Assembly: GCA_013813135.1 (NCBI GenBank)
Contig: JACCSF010000008.1
Span: 1-9,492, forward strand
DNA from: Thermoleophilaceae bacterium
Lineage (GTDB): Bacteria; Actinomycetota; Thermoleophilia; Solirubrobacterales; Thermoleophilaceae
Direction of reading: 5' to 3'
Length of the DNA: 9,492 bases
Below the pieces are notes generated by a model. That model worked only from the letters and a program-made list of their open reading frames with translations. It made no database searches and was not told the origin of the DNA. Positions 1 to 6,782 of the stretch are shown here, piece after piece. The position numbers were made by a program, and so were the translations under genes. Position 1 is the first letter of the stretch, and every line of letters begins with the position of its first letter.

Positions 1-460
1 GGGCGTCGATGAATTGGCCGAGGTCTGCGTACTCGACGACTCCCGGCAGAAGGTCACGCATCAGCCGGTCGTCGAGTCCGAGGAAGGCACCGGCGAGCAG
101 GATGTTCTCGCTGCCGCTCAGGTCGATGTCGAAGCCGGCGCCGAGTGTCAGGAGCGCGGACACGTGCCCGCGAACGTCCACCACGCCCTCCGACGGACGG
201 ATGATGCCGGCGAGCACCTGGAGGAGCGTGCTCTTGCCGGCGCCGTTGGGGCCGATGACGGCGAGCGACTCGCCATGCACGACCCGCAACGCCACGTGAC
301 GCAGCGCCCAGAACTGCTCGGCCGGCTCGCGAGTCAGGAGCTGGCTGAGCGTGCGCTGCATCGACTTCTTGCGGCTGAAGCGCAGGCTGTAGCGCACGCC
401 GAGGTCGTGCGTGTCGATCGCGGTGTCGGTGTCGGTGATTGGTCCCGGGCGCTCGGTCAT
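1..460 (-). CDS. ABC transporter ATP-binding protein, TagH/Wzt-type (partial, C-terminus off left edge)
   Basis: This is the first 153 residues of the ATPase of a polysaccharide or teichoic acid exporter. It would power export of a lipid-linked polymer together with the adjacent permease. The ATG at 460 lies 6 bp after the permease stop, so the two are one transcription unit. A perfect Walker A (GPNGAGKST) sits at residues 70-78. It is followed by a stretch reading LTLGAGFDIDLSGSENI at about 104-120, which matches the 'lGaGF..eltG.eNi' pattern of the TagH/RfbE/Wzt subfamily rather than of nutrient importers. The N-terminal extension with a basic RFSRKKS segment is also usual in that subfamily. 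The signature motif, Walker B and any C-terminal polymer-recognition domain lie beyond the window. It therefore cannot be told whether this is a short ATPase or a long form with a carbohydrate-binding tail. The upstream sequence shows only a weak purine stretch (GAAGA) before the start. The family call is firm; the exact substrate is inferred from neighbours. Confidence 0.93.
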   Translation of the reverse strand, partial: MTERPGPITDTDTAIDTHDLGVRYSLRFSRKKSMQRTLSQLLTREPAEQFWALRHVALRVVHGESLAVIGPNGAGKSTLLQVLAGIIRPSEGVVDVRGHVSALLTLGAGFDIDLSGSENILLAGAFLGLDDRLMRDLLPGVVEYADLGQFIDA

Positions 461-466
461 CGGTCT

Positions 467-1348
467 TCAGAGCACCTTCGCGAAGGTCGGCTCGAGCCGC
501 TTGAAAGCGACCGACGCAACGGCCAGGAAGGCGGTGCTGGCGATGAGCAGCACGCCAAGCGATATCCAGTCGGGCGGGATCGGCGGACCGTTTGGGGTGC
601 CGTAGATCACGCTGCGGTATGCCTCGAACAGGACCGCGAACGGGTTCGCATGGGCGACGAAGCGCAGGATCGGGTTGTCGAACAGCGAGATTTCGTCGAG
701 ATGGCTGAGCGCGTACAGGCCCGGCGAGAGGTACCACCACAGCCGCAGCAGGTGGCGGACGACGTTGCCGAGGTCGCGGAAGAAGACATTGCCCGCCGCG
801 ACGAGGATGGCGACGGCCACGGTAAAGACGTACTGCACGACGGCGATGACCGGGATGAGCAGCACCAGCGGCGACAGCCGATCGCCGTAGAAGGCCATGA
901 TGGCGGCAAGTGGGATCAGGCCGAACCCGAAGCCGACGATGCCGGCGGTGGTGGCGGCGACGGGCAGCACGATCTTCGGGAAGGCGATCTGCTTGATGAG
1001 CCGATGCTGGTTGACGATCGAGCCGGTCGCGTCGGTCACCGCCGCGGTGAACCATTTCCATGGCAGGATCGCGGCGAAGATGAAGAGCGGATAGTCCGGC
1101 AGGGCCCGCGAGGTGATGATCGTGACGAGCACGACGTAGACGCCCATCAGCAGCAGCGGGTCGAGGACCCACCAGATGTTGCCGAGCAGCGTATCGGCGC
1201 CGCGCTTCCTGATCTCGGCCTGGACCAGGTAGCGCACCAGGCGGCGCCGAGAGGTGATGTCCCCGATCGCCTCGATCAGCAGTCCGAGCGGGCTCGGGCG
1301 GGCGGCGGCATTGCGAAACGCCGCCGGCGCCTCAGTCGTGACTGACAT
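467..1348 (-). CDS. ABC-2 type polysaccharide/teichoic acid export permease, TagG/Wzm-type
   Basis: This is the membrane subunit of an ABC-2 exporter, 293 residues, the usual length for TagG/Wzm/RfbD permeases. The segment at about 37-80 (VRYLVQAEIRKRG, then TLLGNIWWVLDPLLLMGVYVVL) is the typical entry to the ABC-2 domain: an amphipathic interface helix followed by the first membrane span. Hydrophobic spans lie near residues 60-79, 85-105, 126-153, 160-185, 200-215 and 261-281, giving about six transmembrane helices. I chose the ATG at 1348 (MSVTTEAP) because the open frame extends to 1459 only through a serine/arginine-rich stretch that lies inside the preceding transferase gene. With this start the gene overlaps the end of that transferase by 17 bp, suggesting coupled translation. 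The ATPase follows 6 bp downstream. No clear Shine-Dalgarno sequence precedes the start. It probably moves a polyol-phosphate polymer on a lipid carrier across the membrane; the substrate is inferred from context. Confidence 0.93.
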   Translation of the reverse strand: MSVTTEAPAAFRNAAARPSPLGLLIEAIGDITSRRRLVRYLVQAEIRKRGADTLLGNIWWVLDPLLLMGVYVVLVTIITSRALPDYPLFIFAAILPWKWFTAAVTDATGSIVNQHRLIKQIAFPKIVLPVAATTAGIVGFGFGLIPLAAIMAFYGDRLSPLVLLIPVIAVVQYVFTVAVAILVAAGNVFFRDLGNVVRHLLRLWWYLSPGLYALSHLDEISLFDNPILRFVAHANPFAVLFEAYRSVIYGTPNGPPIPPDWISLGVLLIASTAFLAVASVAFKRLEPTFAKVL

Positions 1349-2486
1349 GCGACGGGAGCGTATCACCCGAAAGGAAGCGCTCCACGAAGCGGACGCTCGC
1401 CGAGCCGTCCGACGCACCGAGATGGCGCTCGACGAAGGCGGCGTACTCCGAGGCATCAAACGTGTCGTCCAGGATGGCCGCGGCGACCGCGTCGGTGTCG
1501 GAGACCTGGGTGCCGATCATGTCGGTGCGGTAGTCGAGGTAGAGGCCCGGATTCGATCTGTACTGCTTCAGATCCGGCACGAGGAGGATCAGCGGGCGGC
1601 GGAGGAGCGCCCATTCGAAGATCGACGAGGAATAGTCGGTCACCAGCACGTCGGCAAGGGTGAAGACATCGTTGACCTCGGTGCCGGGGTCGATGACCAC
1701 GTCGTAGCCGTCGGTCGGCGTGGCATGCGGATCGAGGTTGGGATGCGTCTTGAGCACCAGGACGTGGTCGTCCGGCAGAAGCGAGCGCAGGCGCGCGGCG
1801 TCGATGCCCGGCGCGGCGCGCTTCCTGGGCCCCCGGCCGCGGAAGGTGGGCGCATAGAGCACGACGCGCTTGCCGGACAGCATCGGATATGCCCGGAGCA
1901 CGCGGGCGCGCGCGGACGCCATCGCGTCGGGATCGAAGAAGAAGTCGGTGCGCGGCGAGCCGAGCGCAAGCACGCGCTCGACGGGCGTGCGCAGCGCGGA
2001 CGCATAGGCGGCCCGTCCAGCTTCCCCGGCCACAATCACGTAGTCGTAATACCGATGCAGGAATGCACGCTCGGTCCGGCGGCGGCGGCTCGGCGCGTCG
2101 AGGCCGAAGTGCTTGAGCGATCCGGCGGCATGCCAGACCTGGACCACGGTCGTTTCGGCCCGATGCGGGCCGACGTGGATCGGCAGATAGGCGTTGTCGA
2201 CGATGAAGAGCCGAGACGTGCACAGGAAGTACATGGCCCGGCCCATGCGCAGGAGGTAGATGAGCTTGGCGCCGAAGCGGTAGCTGTATGGCTCCATGAG
2301 CAGCACGTAGCGCAGGTCCGGATGGCGCCGTCGCATGACCGCGTTGACGTGCCGCAGATTGCCTTCCAGCCGTGGGTGTCGCGCCGAGGCAAGCACGACG
2401 CGATCTCGACGAACCGGCAGTCGAGAGAAGGCGAGGCGCAGAATCCGCAGAAAGAGCGTCGCCGCAAGGTACTCGAACCGATTCAT
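1332..2486 (-). CDS. CDP-glycerol/CDP-ribitol polyol-phosphate transferase (TagB/TagF family), transferase 1
   Basis: The protein has 384 residues and belongs to the CDP-glycerol glycerophosphotransferase superfamily. These enzymes move glycerol- or ribitol-phosphate from a CDP donor onto a lipid-linked acceptor or growing chain at the cytoplasmic membrane face. Visible motifs in order: a hydrophobic/basic N-terminus (about 5-28) suited to membrane contact; an SARHPRLEGNL segment near 34-44; VQVWHAAGSLKHFG at 115-128 with the conserved WHA histidine at 119; SPRTDFFFD at 177-185; YAPTFRG at 211-217; KTHPNLD at 246-252 with the second conserved histidine at 248; and VTDYSSSIFEW at 282-292. The two histidines correspond to residues known to be important in TagF. 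It has only the catalytic domain and no large N-terminal extension. It starts 10 bp after the fusion-enzyme stop and overlaps the permease start, so it sits mid-operon. Whether it primes (TagB-like, one unit) or polymerises (TagF/TarL-like) cannot be read from sequence. The WHAxGSLKxFGL form resembles TagB-like members, but this is weak evidence. Confidence 0.92.
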   Translation of the reverse strand: MNRFEYLAATLFLRILRLAFSRLPVRRDRVVLASARHPRLEGNLRHVNAVMRRRHPDLRYVLLMEPYSYRFGAKLIYLLRMGRAMYFLCTSRLFIVDNAYLPIHVGPHRAETTVVQVWHAAGSLKHFGLDAPSRRRRTERAFLHRYYDYVIVAGEAGRAAYASALRTPVERVLALGSPRTDFFFDPDAMASARARVLRAYPMLSGKRVVLYAPTFRGRGPRKRAAPGIDAARLRSLLPDDHVLVLKTHPNLDPHATPTDGYDVVIDPGTEVNDVFTLADVLVTDYSSSIFEWALLRRPLILLVPDLKQYRSNPGLYLDYRTDMIGTQVSDTDAVAAAILDDTFDASEYAAFVERHLGASDGSASVRFVERFLSGDTLPSHVSHD

Positions 2487-2496
2487 GCTCGAACGG

Positions 2497-3882
2497 TCAG
2501 GACGATGGGAGCGGCGTGGCTCGATCGTGGCGACGGACGTCGAGGACCTGGCCCGTCAGATCGGAGCGGAGCAGCCGCACCGTGGCGCGGGCGACCTCGT
2601 CGGTCGTAAGGAGCATGTCGTGCGCCTCGTCGGGGAACGCTCGACGCCGCATCTCGGTATCGGTCCGTTCCGGACTCACCGCATTAACCCGGATCCCGTC
2701 GTCGTACCACTCCTCGGCCAGGCCCTGGGCGAGGTTCGCCACCCCGGCCTTGCTGGCGGAGTATGCGACGTAGTCACGACGCCCGCGCGTGAAGGAGCTC
2801 GAGGTAAAGAGCGTGAGCGACCCGCCACTCTCCTGGAGGTACGCGTGCGCGGCACGAGCCACGTTGAGGCTGCCGATCAGGTTGACCTCGATCACGTCGC
2901 GCAGCTCATCGGACGTGCTGTCCACGACCTGGCCGACCTTCAGGACGCCGGCGGTGACGATGACGTGGTCGATGCCACCCATGGACGCTGCCGCACCTTC
3001 GACACGGTCGGCCACTGCCCGCGCGTCGCGCACGTCGAGGCCGGTCGAGAGCCCGAGGACCTCGGCACGCGCCCCGAGCCGCCTGGCTTCATCGGCGATC
3101 GCGCGGCCGATGCCGTGCGTACCCCCCACGACCAGGATGCGGGATCCATCGAGCGAGGTCGGAGCGTCCAGGTGGCTCGCCGCGTCGAGCGAGTTCATCT
3201 GGAGCATGCGATCGGCGAGCACGAGGTCCACCTTGGTGGTGATCTTGATGTTCATCTCCACGCCGGGGACGGCCAGGATGCGGGCGCCGGGCACATGGCG
3301 CAGGACCAGGCTGCAGTCGTCGGTGGCGCTCATGTCGCCCGCCGCGAGGGCGGCCTCGTAGGCTTGGCGCAGGATGCGACTGCGGAAGACCTGGGGCGTC
3401 TGGCCGCGCCGATAACGAGCGCGCTCCGGGATCTCGACGACGTTGCCCTCGCTCACCACCACCAGCGTGTCGCTGCTCGGAATGACGGTGTCGGTGCTGT
3501 CCGCGAGGCCGAGCGCGATCGGTTCGATCGCACGTCGCACGACGTCGACCGGGACCAGCGGGCGAACGGCATCGTGCACCAGGACGACATCGTCGTCATC
3601 GGTCTCGAGCGCCTGGAGCCCGTTCCAGGTGCTCTCGTTGCGGGTGGCGCCGCCGGCGACCAGCATGGCCGGGACCGTCAGGCCGGCCGCCGTGACGAGC
3701 TCACGGGTCTCGCTCATCCAATCGGCGTGGGCGACCACGACGAAGCGATCAATCCCGGCAGACGACAGGGTCCGCAGGCTTCGCAGCAAAATCTCCTCGC
3801 CGGCGAGCCGCAGGAACTGCTTCGGAATGTCGCCGCCGAACCGGTTCCCGTCACCTCCCGCGAGAAGGATTGCGCATATCAT
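2497..3882 (-). CDS. Bifunctional cytidylyltransferase / short-chain dehydrogenase fusion (CDP-ribitol synthesis, Acs1/Bcs1-like)
   Basis: This is a 461-residue two-domain enzyme. Residues 1-230 are an IspD/TarI-type cytidylyltransferase: LLAGGDGNRF (6-15), PKQF (20-23), GGATRNESTWNGL (77-89), VHDAVRPLV (102-110), RGQTPQVF (159-166), ATDDCS (186-191) and NIKITT (211-216). Residues 245-450 are a Rossmann short-chain reductase: GGTHGIGR nucleotide loop (253-260), VTAG (309-312), conserved Asn334, serines 361-363, and the YSASK catalytic pair Tyr374/Lys378, then PERTDTEM (404-411). This order matches the Haemophilus Acs1/Bcs1 fusion, which reduces ribulose 5-phosphate with NADPH and joins the product to CTP, giving CDP-ribitol. 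An isoprenoid IspD role is unlikely because of the reductase domain and the transferases around it. The start is set at the ATG just before the conserved ICAILLAGG strand. The frame stays open to an ATG at 3972, but that would overlap the divergent gene and add 30 unconserved residues. No Shine-Dalgarno is visible. It is first in the leftward operon. Activity is strongly supported; the exact polyol is inferred. Confidence 0.92.
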   Translation of the reverse strand: MICAILLAGGDGNRFGGDIPKQFLRLAGEEILLRSLRTLSSAGIDRFVVVAHADWMSETRELVTAAGLTVPAMLVAGGATRNESTWNGLQALETDDDDVVLVHDAVRPLVPVDVVRRAIEPIALGLADSTDTVIPSSDTLVVVSEGNVVEIPERARYRRGQTPQVFRSRILRQAYEAALAAGDMSATDDCSLVLRHVPGARILAVPGVEMNIKITTKVDLVLADRMLQMNSLDAASHLDAPTSLDGSRILVVGGTHGIGRAIADEARRLGARAEVLGLSTGLDVRDARAVADRVEGAAASMGGIDHVIVTAGVLKVGQVVDSTSDELRDVIEVNLIGSLNVARAAHAYLQESGGSLTLFTSSSFTRGRRDYVAYSASKAGVANLAQGLAEEWYDDGIRVNAVSPERTDTEMRRRAFPDEAHDMLLTTDEVARATVRLLRSDLTGQVLDVRRHDRATPLPSS

Positions 3883-3932
3883 CGAGGAAACGACATCAGG
3901 ATCTGCACTCTTCGGACGGACCACGCGTGTGA
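3883..3932. promoter_or_regulatory. Divergent intergenic region between the two transferase operons
   Basis: Only 50 bp separate the assigned starts of the leftward fusion enzyme and the rightward transferase, so both promoters must lie in or around this gap, possibly reaching into coding sequence. I see no convincing -35/-10 pair on either strand. A TATCAT hexamer at 3877-3882 could be a -10 element for the rightward gene but has no -35 partner at normal spacing. A perfect 8-bp palindrome, CACGCGTG, lies at 3922-3929, three bases before the rightward ATG. Neither start has a clear Shine-Dalgarno. Regulatory function follows from the layout; the individual elements are uncertain. Confidence 0.45.
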
Positions 3933-5603
3933 ATGGCTGAGAGTAAGCGAAACGCCGACCCTCGTGGCCCATCGGACGGCCGGAGCCCGCGACCGATCCC
4001 GCTCGAGGTCAGGGATCTCCACTGGGAGCGGATTCAATTGGTCCTTCATCTCCGCTCGATACCCGGGAGCGACGTGGCGCTCGACGCCGGCGCATTCTCC
4101 CTGGTCGCAGCCGACGGCGATCGCATGCCGGCCACGAGTGACTCGCTCCATGACGAACTGCGTGTCGTCCGCTTCAACGTCATGGCCGGGCCGGCCCAGA
4201 TGCCGCTCGCACCGGGACGCTGGACACTGACCGTGTCGGACGATGAGGGCCGTAGCTGGCCGGCCGCTCCCGCGGGCGATCTGCGCGCCGGCCTGGACGA
4301 GATGAGCCGTGCCTTCGCGATCCCGCGAGGAACGTATCGCGTCGACGTTTCCATCGAGCCGGCTTCTGCGGAGCTCATCCTTGAGATCACGCGCGAACGT
4401 CACCGCGCCGGCGCAGGACTGCGGCGACCATCGCGAAGGCGCCTGCGACAGTGGTGGTGGACACTGGTGCGTCCCGCGCGCGTCGGCCTCTTCCGCGCCC
4501 TGATCCGCATCCTGCGGCTCGTCGTGCCGCGGCGTGGGCGGCTGATCGTCTTCACCTCAGACTCACGAGAGACGCTCGGCGGCAACCTCAAGATCGTGCA
4601 TGACCGCGTGGTCGAGCGAGGGCTCCATCACGAGTACCGGCTGCGGACCATCTTCAAGCCGAGCATTCGTACCGCGCGCAGCGCGCGTGATCGGCTCCGG
4701 CTGACCTGGCTGCTGGCCCTCGCCGACGTGATCCTGCTCGATGACTACCAGCCCGCCATCTACCGGCTGCCGCCCCACGAGCGAGTGCGGATCATCCAGT
4801 TGTGGCATGCGTGGGGCGCCTTCAAGACGGTCGGCTACAGCCGCGTCGGCAAGCCCGGCAGCCTGAGCCCGTACTCATCGGTCCATAAGAACTACACGCA
4901 CGCCATCGTGAGCTCGCCGTACGAGGTACCGTTCTACGCGGAGGCCTTCGGTATCCCGGAGGAACGTGTCGTCCCGACCGGCACCCCGCGCATGGATCAG
5001 TTCCTCGATCCGGAACGCCAGCGACAGGGCCGGGCAGCTGCCGTCGCCGCGTTGCCGGCCACCGGGGGGCGCTTCGTCATCCTGTTCGCTCCCACCTTTC
5101 GTGGCGGCGGCCCGCGCCAGGCGCGCTACCCGGTCGGCCAGCTCGACCTCGAGGCCCTGCATCGGCTGTGCGTCGAGCTGGACGCGGTGATGGTGTTCAA
5201 GCTGCATCCATTCGTGAAGTCACGGCTGACGATCCCGGACGGGCTCGGCGACCGCCTGGTCGACGCCACGCGCACCACGCTCGACGTCAACGACATGCTG
5301 CTCATCACGGATCTGCTCATCACGGACTACTCGTCGATCGTGTTCGAGTACTCGACCCTGGCCCGACCAATGCTGTTCTACGCCTACGACCTCGAACACT
5401 ACACCGCCACCCGCGACTTCTACGTCCCCTATGTCGACTTCGTCCCCGGCCGCATCGTGCAGACCATGCCCGAACTGATCGACGCCATCCGCCGCGGTGA
5501 CTACCAGGCCGAGAAGGTGGTCCCGTTCGCCGAGCGACACCTGGCGCGCCGTGACGGATCGGCGACCGACCGCATCATCGACCAGCTCATCCTGGACCGA
5601 TGA
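3933..5603 (+). CDS. CDP-glycerol/CDP-ribitol polyol-phosphate transferase with N-terminal accessory domain (TagF family), transferase 2
   Basis: The protein has 556 residues in three parts. Residues about 20-155 form a beta-rich accessory region of unknown function (alternating hydrophobic strands such as IQLVLHLR, FSLVAADG, WTLTVSDD, YRVDVSIE). Residues about 165-203 form a strongly basic, tryptophan- and leucine-rich segment likely to bind the membrane surface. Residues about 204-556 are the catalytic domain of the CDP-glycerol glycerophosphotransferase superfamily. Its motifs are TLGGNLKIVHD (214-224), QLWHAWGAFKTVG (289-301, histidine 292), GTPRMDQFLD (350-359), FAPTFRGGG (385-393), FKLHPFVKS (422-430, histidine 425) and ITDYSSIVFEYS (463-474). 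It would transfer polyol-phosphate units from CDP-ribitol or CDP-glycerol to a lipid-linked acceptor. The ATG at 3933 is preceded directly by an in-frame TGA at 3930-3932, so no longer start exists; no good Shine-Dalgarno is seen. It heads the rightward pair and its stop overlaps the next gene by 4 bp. Family is firm; primer versus polymerase role is open. Confidence 0.92.
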   Translation: MAESKRNADPRGPSDGRSPRPIPLEVRDLHWERIQLVLHLRSIPGSDVALDAGAFSLVAADGDRMPATSDSLHDELRVVRFNVMAGPAQMPLAPGRWTLTVSDDEGRSWPAAPAGDLRAGLDEMSRAFAIPRGTYRVDVSIEPASAELILEITRERHRAGAGLRRPSRRRLRQWWWTLVRPARVGLFRALIRILRLVVPRRGRLIVFTSDSRETLGGNLKIVHDRVVERGLHHEYRLRTIFKPSIRTARSARDRLRLTWLLALADVILLDDYQPAIYRLPPHERVRIIQLWHAWGAFKTVGYSRVGKPGSLSPYSSVHKNYTHAIVSSPYEVPFYAEAFGIPEERVVPTGTPRMDQFLDPERQRQGRAAAVAALPATGGRFVILFAPTFRGGGPRQARYPVGQLDLEALHRLCVELDAVMVFKLHPFVKSRLTIPDGLGDRLVDATRTTLDVNDMLLITDLLITDYSSIVFEYSTLARPMLFYAYDLEHYTATRDFYVPYVDFVPGRIVQTMPELIDAIRRGDYQAEKVVPFAERHLARRDGSATDRIIDQLILDR

Positions 5604-6769
5604 GGGCCCTGCGGGTCGAGCTGCGCATTAGATTGGTGCGCGTCGGGCATCATCTCGGCGCCCGCCTGCCGCTGCAGCGACGGGTGGTGCTGGCGACCGC
5701 GCACGCGCCGCGCATCGGCGGCAACCTGGTGGCCATCCGCGACGAGATCGCGCGTCGTCATCCGGGCGTCCGGATCACGGTTGTTGCCGATTCCCCCGGC
5801 GGCGGGATCGGCGGGAAGCTGCGGGCGGCCACCGCCGCCGTGGTGGCCGGCTATCTCCTGGCTCGCGCCCGCCTCTTCATCGTCGACGACTACTTTTTCC
5901 CGGTGTATGTCGTGCAACCGCGGCGCGGCACGCGGACGGTCCAGGTCTGGCACGCCAGCGGCGCCTTCAAGAAGATGGGCCACAGCCTGACCGGCAAGAC
6001 CTTCGGCGCCGATGCGGCACTCCGTTCCCGCGTGCGCATCCACGCCAACTACGACATCTGCCTGATCTCCTCGCGGGCCGTGCTCCCTCACTACGCCGAG
6101 GCGTTCGACCAGCCGCCCGAGCGGTTCATCTCGCATATCGGCATCCCCCGCACCGACCGCTTCTTCGACGCCGATGCCGTCGAGCGCGCCTCGGCCGAGG
6201 TCCGGACCCGGTACCGCCTGCCGTCGGACCGACGCGTCATCCTCTATGCCCCAACCTTTCGCGGCGACCGAATCACCGATGCGCGCCACAGCGACGACCT
6301 CAATCTCCACGCTCTTCGGCGCGACCTCAGCGAGGATCACATCGTCCTCGTCCGACTCCATCCGTTCGTCCGCGCCCGCCCGCGCATCGGCCCCGAGCTG
6401 GCAGGCTTCGTCCACGACGTCTCCGATCATCCCGACATCAACGCGCTGATGCTCGTCAGCGATCTCCTCGTCACCGACTATTCGAGCGCCATCTTCGAGT
6501 TCTCACTGCTCGGGCGCCCGATGGCCTTCTTCGCGCCCGACCTCGACGCCTACGAGCGCGAGCGCGGCTTCTACTTCGACTACCGCTCCGGCGTGCCCGG
6601 CCCGGTCTTCACCGAGACCGATGCGCTGGCGCGCTGGATTCGCGAAGGCCCCGTCGACCTCGAGCGCATCCGCCGCTTTCGCGATGCCTCGTTCGAGATC
6701 GCGGACGGACAAGCCTCACGCCGCTTCGTCGACGAGGTCGTGATTCCCGCCCTTCGCTCGGGAACCTGA
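5600..6769 (+). CDS. CDP-glycerol/CDP-ribitol polyol-phosphate transferase (TagB/TagF family), transferase 3
   Basis: This is a 389-residue third member of the same superfamily, with only the catalytic domain. Motifs in order: ATAHAPRIGGNL (32-43), LFIVDDYFFPVYV (92-104), QVWHASGAFKKMG (115-127, histidine 118), GIPRTDRFFD (181-190), YAPTFRGD (216-223), VRLHPFVRAR (251-260, histidine 254) and VTDYSSAIFEFS (291-302). Its start ATG shares bases with the stop of transferase 2 (ATGA, 4 bp), so the two are translationally coupled and probably act in successive or joint steps of chain assembly. It resembles transferase 2 through the GAFK and NY.....SS segments, but lacks the 200-residue N-terminal part. 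The N-terminus (MRALRVELRIRLVRVGHHLG) is basic and amphipathic, which fits peripheral membrane attachment. It ends 13 bp from the end of the convergent glycosyltransferase gene. Donor and exact step cannot be read from sequence. Confidence 0.92.
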   Translation: MRALRVELRIRLVRVGHHLGARLPLQRRVVLATAHAPRIGGNLVAIRDEIARRHPGVRITVVADSPGGGIGGKLRAATAAVVAGYLLARARLFIVDDYFFPVYVVQPRRGTRTVQVWHASGAFKKMGHSLTGKTFGADAALRSRVRIHANYDICLISSRAVLPHYAEAFDQPPERFISHIGIPRTDRFFDADAVERASAEVRTRYRLPSDRRVILYAPTFRGDRITDARHSDDLNLHALRRDLSEDHIVLVRLHPFVRARPRIGPELAGFVHDVSDHPDINALMLVSDLLVTDYSSAIFEFSLLGRPMAFFAPDLDAYERERGFYFDYRSGVPGPVFTETDALARWIREGPVDLERIRRFRDASFEIADGQASRRFVDEVVIPALRSGT

Positions 6770-6777
6770 TTGGTCCC
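6744..6777. terminator. Weak hairpin candidates at the convergent gene ends
   Basis: Two overlapping, mutually exclusive hairpins are possible where transferase 3 and the glycosyltransferase converge. TTCCCG at 6744-6749 pairs perfectly with CGGGAA at 6759-6764 (9-nt loop). GGGAaCC at 6760-6766 pairs with GGTCCC at 6772-6777 with one bulged base and a 5-nt loop over the stop codon. Neither has a U-tract on either strand, so a classical intrinsic terminator is not supported. The region is listed because transcription from both sides should end near here. Confidence 0.2.
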
Positions 6778-6782
6778 GGACG

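Noticed and set aside
54..1172. Leftward open frame spanning the permease-ATPase junction in a shifted frame
   Set aside because: It runs out of frame through both genes; the real ATPase frame (Walker A GPNGAGKST) and permease frame are intact, so there is no frameshift or fusion.
14..1345. Long rightward open frame (443 codons) opposite the ABC exporter genes
   Set aside because: Its translation is a low-complexity mix of Arg, Asp, Glu, Gly and Ala with no recognisable motif, while the opposite strand encodes clear permease and Walker A sequences. It is a typical GC-rich antisense shadow.
1254..2609. Long rightward open frame (451 codons) opposite transferase 1
   Set aside because: The opposite strand has every TagB/TagF family motif; this frame has charged low-complexity composition and no domain.
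2497..3882. Isoprenoid-pathway IspD
   Set aside because: The cytidylyltransferase motifs are shared with IspD, but fusion to an SDR domain and location among polyol-phosphate transferases fit CDP-ribitol synthesis better.
3883..3972. Longer start for the fusion enzyme at the ATG at 3972
   Set aside because: It would add 30 residues without family similarity and overlap the start of the divergent gene; the conserved domain begins directly at the ATG at 3882.
2335..4230. Very long rightward open frame (631 codons) opposite the fusion enzyme and running into transferase 2
   Set aside because: It is the longest open frame in the window but its composition is shadow-like, and it conflicts with two clearly conserved genes. 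Length alone is not evidence at this GC content.
5298..5327. Tandem 15-bp near-repeat within transferase 2 (CTGCTCATCACGGAT, then CTGCTCATCACGGAC)
   Set aside because: It encodes LLITDLLITDY, and the paralogues have a similar hydrophobic pattern here (MLVSDLLVTDY), so the repeat follows from family sequence and codon choice, not from a mobile or regulatory repeat.
5501..6430. Leftward open frame (309 codons) opposite transferase 3
   Set aside because: No motifs; transferase 3 on the other strand is complete and conserved.
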